From: Nitratireductor luteus
GTDB taxonomy: Bacteria; Pseudomonadota; Alphaproteobacteria; Rhizobiales; Rhizobiaceae
Assembly (NCBI RefSeq): GCF_026162365.1
Contig: NZ_JAOANW010000002.1
Location: 186,001 to 250,000, forward strand
DNA: 64,000 nt
Direction of reading: 5' to 3'
How positions within the stretch are numbered: the stretch's first letter is position 1; each line of letters opens with the position of its first letter. A program made the translations under genes and the position numbers. Below the pieces are notes generated by a model. The model ran no database searches. It saw only the letters and a list, made by a program, of their open reading frames with translations, and was not told where the DNA came from. This document shows, piece after piece, positions 58,579-64,000 of the stretch.

Positions 58579-60408
58579 ATGGACGACGCCGGACAGGCTG
58601 GCAAGGGCGGAGCGGACAAAGGCAAGGCCGGCGCCTATCGCGTTCTGGCGCGCAAATACCGCCCGCGCGATTTTTCCGCCCTGATCGGCCAGGAGCCGAT
58701 GGTTCGCACACTGACCAATGCCTTCGCCACCGGACGCATCGCGCAGGCCTGGATGCTGACCGGCGTGCGCGGTGTCGGCAAGACGACGACGGCGCGCATC
58801 CTGGCGCGGGCGCTCAATTACAAGACCGCCGAGATCGACCAGCCCACCATCGCGCTGGAGGCGCCGGGTGAGCACTGCGAAGCCATTATGGAAGGCCGGC
58901 ATGTCGACGTGGTCGAGATGGATGCGGCATCCCATACGGGTATCGACGACATACGCGACATCATCGAGCAGGTGCGCTACGCGCCCGTTTCGGCCCGGTA
59001 CAAGGTCTACATCATCGACGAGGTTCACATGCTCTCCAACCAGGCCTTCAACGGCCTGCTGAAGACGCTGGAAGAGCCGCCGCCGCATGTGAAATTCATC
59101 TTCGCCACCACGGAAATCCGCAAGGTTCCGATCACCGTCCTGTCGCGCTGCCAGCGTTTCGACCTGCGCCGGGTCGATGCCGGTGTGCTGACCGCCCATC
59201 TGCGCGAGATCGCCGGCCATGAGGGCGTGGCCGTCGAGGATGACGCGCTGGCGATGATCGCGCGGGCGGCCGAAGGTTCGGTGCGCGATTCGCTCTCCAT
59301 CCTGGACCAGGCCATTGCGCATTCGGCGGCGCAGGTCACCGCGCAGACCGTGCGCGACATGCTGGGCCTTGCCGACCGCGCCCGCGTGATCGACCTGTTC
59401 GAACATCTGATGAAGGGCGATGTCGCCGCCGCTCTCGGCGAATTCCGTGCGCAATACGATTCGGGCGCCGATCCGGCCACGGTGCTGACCGATCTCGCCG
59501 AGTTCAATCATCTCGTCACCCGCCTCAAATTCGTAGAGCAGGCGGCCGGCGACGCCTCGCTCAACGAAGACGAGCGCACACGCGGGGCAGCCTTCGCGGG
59601 CAAGCTTTCGGTCCGAGTTCTCTCGCGCGCCTGGCAGATGCTCATCAAGGGCATTCAGGAAGTGCAGCATTCCAACCGCCCGGTGGCAGCCGCCGAAATG
59701 GTGCTCATCCGCATCGCCCATGCGGCGCATTTGCCGACACTCGACGAAGCGCTGAAATCGCTGGAGAGCGGGGCGACTCCCAGCCCCGTGCCGCAGCCGC
59801 ATGGAAACGGGGGCGGCGTGCCCGCCACCCATGGCGGAAACGGCGGCGCCCATGCGATTGCCACGGGCCGCGTGTCAGCTTCGGGAGGCGGGCAGACCAT
59901 GAGGTTGGTGCAGGCCGAGGCGGTGGCGCCGCCGGCTGCCGAGCCCAGCCCGACGCCTGTGGCCGAGCCCGCCATTGAGGAAGTTCCGCTCGGTTCGCTA
60001 GCCGACATCGCCGATCTGGCCGACGCACGCCGCGATATCGCCTTCAAGGTGCAGTTCAAGAACTGCGTGCGGCTCGTGCAGATCGAGCCGGGTAGGCTTG
60101 CGGTGAACCTGACGGAGGAAGCGCCGAAGACGCTTTTGAACGACCTCACAACGCGTCTGATGGAATGGACGGGCCGGCGCTGGGTTGTTTCGCTGTCGCG
60201 CGAGGGTGGCTCGCCGACCTTGGCCGAGGCCGAACAGGGCAAGCGTGAATCGGCTATCGCCGACGCGAAGGCGGATCCCGCAGTTGCCGCCATTTTGAAG
60301 AAATTTCCGGGCGCGCGCATCCTCGATATCCGCATACCGGACGCGGTTGCGGACGACGACGAGCTCCCGACTGCGCCCGAGACGGATGACGATGACAATG
60401 AAATCTAA
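58579..60408 (+). CDS. dnaX: DNA polymerase III subunit tau/gamma
   Basis: Clamp-loader ATPase, 609 residues. Walker A GVRGVGKTTT begins near 62, Walker B/DExx box is IIDEVHMLS, and TTEIRKVPITVLSRC with the sensor region follows. The zinc module of E. coli DnaX is degenerate here: of four Cys only Cys100 (GEHCEAI) is left and the first is Tyr81. Residues about 395-460 are a Gly/Ala/Pro-rich linker before the C-terminal tau domain that binds polymerase. No frameshift site of the E. coli A6G type was seen, so gamma may not be made that way. Confidence 0.95.
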   Translation: MDDAGQAGKGGADKGKAGAYRVLARKYRPRDFSALIGQEPMVRTLTNAFATGRIAQAWMLTGVRGVGKTTTARILARALNYKTAEIDQPTIALEAPGEHCEAIMEGRHVDVVEMDAASHTGIDDIRDIIEQVRYAPVSARYKVYIIDEVHMLSNQAFNGLLKTLEEPPPHVKFIFATTEIRKVPITVLSRCQRFDLRRVDAGVLTAHLREIAGHEGVAVEDDALAMIARAAEGSVRDSLSILDQAIAHSAAQVTAQTVRDMLGLADRARVIDLFEHLMKGDVAAALGEFRAQYDSGADPATVLTDLAEFNHLVTRLKFVEQAAGDASLNEDERTRGAAFAGKLSVRVLSRAWQMLIKGIQEVQHSNRPVAAAEMVLIRIAHAAHLPTLDEALKSLESGATPSPVPQPHGNGGGVPATHGGNGGAHAIATGRVSASGGGQTMRLVQAEAVAPPAAEPSPTPVAEPAIEEVPLGSLADIADLADARRDIAFKVQFKNCVRLVQIEPGRLAVNLTEEAPKTLLNDLTTRLMEWTGRRWVVSLSREGGSPTLAEAEQGKRESAIADAKADPAVAAILKKFPGARILDIRIPDAVADDDELPTAPETDDDDNEI

Positions 60409-60445
60409 CAGAAACCGGGAAATCTAACAGGAATTGGAGACCGCT

Positions 60446-60769
60446 ATGCGCGACCTGATGGGTCTTATGGGCAAGGCGAAGGAAATGCAGGCCAAGTTTC
60501 AGGCCATGCAGGAAGAGATGGCCCAGATGGAGGTCACCGGACAGGCCGTCGGCGGAGCCGTGAAGGTGACGCTGACCGGCAAGTTCGAGATGAAGAAGCT
60601 GGAGATCGACCCGTCTCTCTTCAAGGAAGACGACGTGGAAATCCTCGAAGACCTCATCCTGGCCGCCCATAACGACGCCAAAACGAAAGTCGAGGCGGCC
60701 ATGCAGGAAAAATCCCAGGAGATGACGGCCGGCCTGCCCATCCCGCCGGGAATGAAGCTGCCGTTCTAA
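60446..60769 (+). CDS. ybaB: nucleoid-associated protein, YbaB/EbfC family
   Basis: Small dimeric DNA-binding protein of unknown detailed role. ATG 60446 has GGAG six bases upstream and gives 107 residues. The start [15 protein letters not shown], the central [20 protein letters not shown] strand region (split over [11 protein letters not shown]) and the end [14 protein letters not shown] are typical. It sits between dnaX and recR as usual. Confidence 0.95.
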   Translation: MRDLMGLMGKAKEMQAKFQAMQEEMAQMEVTGQAVGGAVKVTLTGKFEMKKLEIDPSLFKEDDVEILEDLILAAHNDAKTKVEAAMQEKSQEMTAGLPIPPGMKLPF

Positions 60770-60778
60770 GGGATTAGG

Positions 60779-60861
60779 GGAATAGGGCAGTGAGGTAGTG
60801 GGGCGATTCGGCAGGAGTGCCCCTGTCTCCCTACTGCCCTACCGCCTTGTTGCCCTATTCC
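60779..60861. repeat. inverted array of TAGGG-type repeats between ybaB and recR
   Basis: GGAATAGGGCA (60779-60789) pairs perfectly with TGCCCTATTCC (60851-60861), and an inner GGGGC/GCCCC stem (60800-60804, 60819-60823) is nested inside. The arms are built of short units such as ATAGGGCAG and, on the other side, CTACTGCCCTACC. Confidence 0.6.
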
Positions 60862-60886
60862 TGCCGCCTCAACCAATCGAAGTCCC

Positions 60887-61495
60887 ATGTCCAAATCCAT
60901 CGCCGGCCCCGAGATTGAGCGCCTGATACAGCTCCTGGCAAAGGTGCCGGGGCTGGGGCCGCGCTCGGCGCGGCGGGCGGCGCTGTATCTCATCAAGAAG
61001 AAGGAGCAGCTCTTCGAGCCGCTGACCGCCGCCATGGCCGAAGCGGTGGAGAAGGTCCGGGTGTGCTCCGTCTGCGGCAATGTCGACACGATCGATCCCT
61101 GCACCATCTGCATCGACCCGCGCCGCGATGCTGCCACCTTGATCGTGGTGGAGGACGTGGCGGATCTCTGGGCGCTGGAGCGGGCGGCGGCGATGAATGT
61201 GCGCTATCACGTGCTCGGCGGCACGCTTTCGCCGCTCGACGGCATAGGCCCTGACGATCTCAACATTTCGGGCCTGGTGAGCCGCGTGGCGGAGGGCGGC
61301 ATTTCCGAGATCATCCTTGCCGTCAACGCCACCGTCGAAGGTCAGACCACCGCCCACTACATCACCGACCAGATGGGCGATATGGGCGTCAAGGTCACCC
61401 GGCTTGCCCATGGCGTGCCTGTCGGGGGCGAATTGGACTATCTCGACGAAGGCACGCTTGCCGCCGCGTTGAAATCACGCACCGCTTTCGACTGA
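60887..61495 (+). CDS. recR: recombination mediator protein RecR
   Basis: Works with RecO/RecF to load RecA at gaps. 202 residues. The N-terminal helix-hairpin-helix has [19 protein letters not shown]; the zinc finger uses Cys60, 63, 72 and 75; a Toprim domain follows with [14 protein letters not shown] and the Walker-like C-terminal [18 protein letters not shown]. It comes after the inverted repeat array, 117 bases from ybaB. Confidence 0.96.
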   Translation: MSKSIAGPEIERLIQLLAKVPGLGPRSARRAALYLIKKKEQLFEPLTAAMAEAVEKVRVCSVCGNVDTIDPCTICIDPRRDAATLIVVEDVADLWALERAAAMNVRYHVLGGTLSPLDGIGPDDLNISGLVSRVAEGGISEIILAVNATVEGQTTAHYITDQMGDMGVKVTRLAHGVPVGGELDYLDEGTLAAALKSRTAFD

Positions 61496-61516
61496 CCGCA
61501 GCAAGGGGACGACGCC

Positions 61517-62749
61517 TTGAGAGGAATGATGGGAAAGATCGTGCTGGCGCTGGCCGCCATTCTCCTTGCCGCCATTGCCGCGCGCGCGGCCTCGATAGAG
61601 GAGCAGTATCGCGGCTGGGTGGCACGCGACCTGTGGCCGGCCGCCCAGGCGCGCGGCATCTCCCAGACGACCTTCAACCAGGCGCTCGGCGCGACCTCTC
61701 CCAATCTCAAGCTGCCCGACCTCGTCCTGCCGGGTCAGAGTGCGTCTTCGCAACGCCAACAGCACCAGGCCGAATTCCGGGCGCCATCGGCCTATTTCCA
61801 ACATGTGGGCGGCGTGGTCTCCGGCGGGCGCAGCCGTGCACCACAACTTGCATCGGTATTGACGACCATCGAGCAGCGCTTCGGCGTGCCGCGCGGCATT
61901 GTCCTGGCGATCTGGGGGCGGGAGTCCGGCTTCGGGCGCGCCAATATCCCCCACGACGCCTTTGAAGTGCTGGCGACGAAGGCCTTCCTGTCGACCCGCA
62001 AGGACATGTTCCGCGAGGAGGTGCTGGCTGCGCTCGATATGGTAGAAGAGCGTGGAATCGATCCACGCGCCATGCGCTCCTCCTGGGCCGGAGCAATGGG
62101 CCAGCCGCAGTTCCTGCCCAGCTCCTACCTGAAATACGCCGTGGACGGCGATGGCGACGGGCGCGCCGACATCTGGAACTCGGAAGCCGACACTTTGGCC
62201 TCCATCGCCAACTACCTTGCCCAGCACGGCTGGGTGCGCGGGCGCGACTGGGGTTTCGAGGTCGTCGTTCCGCAAGAGATCTCATGTGCGCTGGAAGGTC
62301 CCGACCAGGGTCGCCGCATCGCAGACTGGGCCGCCATGGGCATCAGGCGTGTGGGCGGAAAGGATTTTCCAGCCCATGAGTTGAGCGGCGAGGGCTATTT
62401 GATGATGCCGGCCGGCCGCTATGGCCCCGCCTTCGTCGTCACGCCCAATTTCTATCGGCTCAAGGACTACAATGAGAGCGATCTCTACGCCCTCTTTGTC
62501 GGCCATGCCGGCGACCGGATCATGTATGGCGACATTTCCTTCCAGGCGGAATGGCGGGCGGTCAGCGGCATCGGCCGGTCCGAAATTGCCGCCATGCAGC
62601 GGGCGCTGGAGGGAATGGGATACGATGTCGGCGGCGCCGATGGGCTGGCGGGCTTCAAGACGCGGCGTTCAATAGGGAATTGGCAAGAAAGAGAAGGCAA
62701 GATCGCGACCTGCTTCCCCGATGCGGAACTGGCGCGCCAGCTCCGCTAG
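61517..62749 (+). CDS. lytic murein transglycosylase, MltB type
   Basis: Periplasmic enzyme that cuts peptidoglycan glycan strands. TTG 61517 with AAGGGGA upstream gives 410 residues; ATGs at 61526 and 61529 are possible. A signal peptide (IVLALAAILLAAIAARA) is followed by the SLT_2/MltB domain with catalytic Glu136 in WGRESGFG and SSWAGAMGQPQFLPSSY, then a C-terminal peptidoglycan-binding domain (AMQRALEGMGYDVGGADGL). It has no lipobox, so it is soluble or signal-anchored. A repeat begins at its stop codon. Confidence 0.92.
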   Translation: MRGMMGKIVLALAAILLAAIAARAASIEEQYRGWVARDLWPAAQARGISQTTFNQALGATSPNLKLPDLVLPGQSASSQRQQHQAEFRAPSAYFQHVGGVVSGGRSRAPQLASVLTTIEQRFGVPRGIVLAIWGRESGFGRANIPHDAFEVLATKAFLSTRKDMFREEVLAALDMVEERGIDPRAMRSSWAGAMGQPQFLPSSYLKYAVDGDGDGRADIWNSEADTLASIANYLAQHGWVRGRDWGFEVVVPQEISCALEGPDQGRRIADWAAMGIRRVGGKDFPAHELSGEGYLMMPAGRYGPAFVVTPNFYRLKDYNESDLYALFVGHAGDRIMYGDISFQAEWRAVSGIGRSEIAAMQRALEGMGYDVGGADGLAGFKTRRSIGNWQEREGKIATCFPDAELARQLR

Positions 62750-62847
62750 AGCGCCGTGCGTCCTTTCGGACGCACAAAGGACGCTCTAACAGTTTGAATC
62801 TACGCATCGTGCTTTCCGAAAATCGATTCCGATTTTCGGGCCGATGC
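62748..62847. repeat. Rhizobiales-type mosaic intergenic repeat (family B + C)
   Basis: First part from AGAGCGCCGTGCG to GGACGCTCT (to about 62787); second part from GCATCGTGCTTTCCG to TTTTCGGGCCGATGC (62804-62847). The first matches 26753-26792 and the second matches 58282-58329. It overlaps the last bases of the transglycosylase gene. Confidence 0.7.
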
Positions 62848-62908
62848 TGTAGGGAACGCGGCGGACACAACGGCGTTGAGCCTTGTCCGGTTGCAACAGG
62901 AGGGGTTC

Positions 62909-63157
62909 ATGCATCTCTTTAATCCATTGATCAAACTCGGCGCGATGGCCTGCGCGGCGGTTATCCTGTCGAGTTGCACGGTTGTCGTCGACGAAGGTCC
63001 CGATCGCCCGCGCCCGCCAAGGCCGGACCGCCCGCAAATGTGCACCAAGGAATATAATCCCGTCTGCGCAAGGCGCGGCGACCGGATCCGTACCTTTCCC
63101 AACGCCTGCACCGCACGGGTCGAGGATTACAGGGTGATCCATCCGGGAAGCTGCTGA
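62909..63157 (+). CDS. small lipoprotein with Kazal-type domain
   Basis: Predicted membrane-anchored protease-inhibitor-like protein, 82 residues. ATG 62909 has AGGAGGGG upstream, an excellent ribosome site. The signal peptide ends at a lipobox with Cys23 (VILSSC). A Pro/Arg/Asp-rich linker (30-43) leads to a 38-residue module with Cys45, Cys53, Cys67 and Cys82: CTKEYNPVCA then TFPNACTA and a final Cys. This fits the C-x7-PVC-x13-C-x14-C layout of Kazal domains. Target protease unknown; it could alternatively be a calcium- or surface-binding module. A terminator follows. Confidence 0.85.
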   Translation: MHLFNPLIKLGAMACAAVILSSCTVVVDEGPDRPRPPRPDRPQMCTKEYNPVCARRGDRIRTFPNACTARVEDYRVIHPGSC

Positions 63158-63177
63158 GTTGCGGCACTACGACTAAG

Positions 63178-63209
63178 AAAGGCCGCGGCGTCGAACGCCG
63201 CGGCCTTTT
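63178..63209 (+). terminator. intrinsic terminator after the Kazal-like gene
   Basis: AAGGCCGCGGCG and CGCCGCGGCCTT form a perfect twelve-base stem around TCGAA, followed by TTTTG. It lies 22 bases past the stop and could also stop the convergent cpaA transcript. Confidence 0.85.
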
Positions 63210-63236
63210 GTTTGGCAATCGAACCTACAAAAATGC

Positions 63237-63758
63237 TCAGGGAGCCGTCATCCGCGCCATCGCCCACTGCATCAGCGGCGTTTGGGAATAGGTGAGCAGC
63301 CCGCCCACGCCGAGGGCGACGCCGTACGGGATACCCGCCTTCTGGTCGGAAAAATGCCGCAACAGCACATTGGCGCCTGTCAGGGCGGAGATGGGGGAAT
63401 TGCGATAGGCGATGAGCGCCAGGGTCAGCGCGCCACCGGCCACGGTCGACAGGAGGAGGTATTCCAGGAGACCTGTGTTGAAGCCGAACCAGACGGAAGT
63501 GGCGGCAAGCAGTTTGGCATCGCCGCCGCCCATGCCGCCGAGGGCGAACAGGCCGAAAGTCACCACGAGCACCGCCGCACCGGCGGCGAAATGCATGCCG
63601 TAGACGGCCCATTCCATACCGGTGAAGGGCGCGATCAGCGCAAAGGCGGCGATCAGCAGCAGCGACACCCGGTTGGCGATAGTCATCGACACCATGTCGG
63701 ACACGGCGGCATAGGCCATGCAGAAGGGGAATATGACGAAGATGGCGGCTTCAAGCAT
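63237..63758 (-). CDS. cpaA: prepilin peptidase, CpaA/TadV type
   Basis: Membrane aspartic peptidase that processes Flp pilins for the Tad secretion system. From ATG 63758, with AGGTGA upstream, it has 173 residues and about five helices; a GTG at 63767 is in frame. Catalytic Asps of the family are Asp21 (VSDMVSM) and Asp80 (GGGDAKL), the latter in the GxGD motif. It lies downstream of a partial pilin gene on the same strand, and the rest of the tad cluster is not in the window. Confidence 0.9.
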   Translation of the reverse strand: MLEAAIFVIFPFCMAYAAVSDMVSMTIANRVSLLLIAAFALIAPFTGMEWAVYGMHFAAGAAVLVVTFGLFALGGMGGGDAKLLAATSVWFGFNTGLLEYLLLSTVAGGALTLALIAYRNSPISALTGANVLLRHFSDQKAGIPYGVALGVGGLLTYSQTPLMQWAMARMTAP

Positions 63759-63851
63759 CGGCTTCACCTGGATGAGGAAACGAAGCGATTATGGGCATGC
63801 GGGCTTTAAGGCTTGGTGAAGGGGCCAGCGGTATATGCTTTCGGCACAATG

Positions 63852-63884
63852 AAAAGGCCGCCAGCCTCGCGGCAAGCGGCCCTT
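63852..63884 (-). terminator. hairpin with T-run between pilin and cpaA
   Basis: On the minus strand GGGCCGC, inner GCC/GGC stem, GCGGCCTTTTC. One bulged base. It lies 18 bases past the pilin stop and would limit read-through into cpaA, giving more pilin than peptidase mRNA. Confidence 0.6.
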
Positions 63885-63902
63885 CCGATCATTCCGGCAT
63901 GG

Positions 63903-64000
63903 TTAGTTAGCCGGAGGATTTTCCATAGTCGTGCCCAGGCCGGTCAGCGTGGTGCCGATGCTGTCGCTGAGCGCGCCGGCGCCCGCGATGATGCCAACGG
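63903..64000 (-). CDS. Flp-type pilin, 3' end only (continues beyond the window)
   Basis: The last 31 codons are seen: VGIIAGAGALSDSIGTT, then LTGLGTTMENPPAN and a TAA at 63903-63905. This matches the C-terminus of Flp/PilA-type pilin subunits of the Tad system, where a hydrophobic segment ends in a short Gly/Thr/Ser-rich tail. cpaA follows on the same strand after a terminator-like hairpin. Too short for a firm family call on its own, but context with cpaA makes it convincing. Confidence 0.75.
   Translation of the reverse strand, partial: VGIIAGAGALSDSIGTTLTGLGTTMENPPAN

Noticed and set aside
58579-60408. Programmed frameshift in dnaX
   Set aside because: No slippery A-run with downstream stem was found by eye.

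Overview
The window is chromosomal DNA of an alphaproteobacterium, most likely a Hyphomicrobiales (Rhizobiales) member near Phyllobacteriaceae. Supporting signs are the high GC content, the order rimP-nusA-YlxR/L7Ae-infB-rbfA-truB-rpsO-pnp, the fabI-fabB-fabA cluster divergent from irr, ffs next to dnaX-ybaB-recR, a membrane-bound cycM-type cytochrome, a Tad/Flp pilus prepilin peptidase, and rhizobial-type palindromic intergenic repeats. Genus cannot be fixed from the sequence alone. No prophage, insertion sequence, CRISPR array or plasmid function was seen.

Layout. 1-1715: 3' part of metK, then trmB. 1786-14004: a translation and RNA-processing block (small ORF, rimP, nusA, YlxR/L7Ae protein, infB, rbfA, truB, rpsO, pnp), with an orphan HWE-family sensor kinase lodged between truB and rpsO. 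14108-18457: RsmC-like methyltransferase, then fabA-fabB-fabI on the minus strand and irr on the plus strand. 18508-23224: SH3 exported protein, 2-hydroxyacid dehydrogenase, divergent MFS/AraC pair, RlpA-like protein and tRNA-Leu(CAG). 23365-29865: gpmA, dapB, MsbA-like ABC exporter, glucokinase, methylglyoxal synthase, murein endopeptidase and a small basic-tailed protein. 30177-36105: cold-shock protein, a sugar-epimerase-like protein with queG and a GST, uppP, a TSUP permease and an NDUFA9-like protein.

36327-46237: gyrB, convergent with a nucleoside uptake and salvage run (ABC ATPase, two permeases, cdd, purine nucleoside phosphorylase, deoA) that has no substrate-binding protein beside it, then a divergent iron-type alcohol dehydrogenase. 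46280-54036: a five-gene Yej-type peptide ABC importer with two binding proteins. 54271-57797: cycM, kdsB, pheA, nudC. 57833-61495: HIT protein, SRP RNA, dnaX, ybaB, recR. 61517-64000: MltB-like transglycosylase, a small Kazal-like lipoprotein, cpaA-type prepilin peptidase, and the 3' end of an Flp-type pilin cut by the window edge.

Most genes are housekeeping. The items best worth a second look are a promoter-terminator arrangement just ahead of rimP-nusA that could be a NusA-responsive attenuator, a predicted Kazal-type lipoprotein, the orphan HWE kinase, a palindrome inside the gyrB promoter spacer, the cold-shock gene leader, a cruciform-like leader ahead of the MsbA-like exporter, and several dispersed intergenic repeat families. 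Promoters of the form TTGNNN-N17-TATATG (or close) recur ahead of rimP, irr, gyrB and ffs. All positions were read by eye; no alignment or folding program was run.
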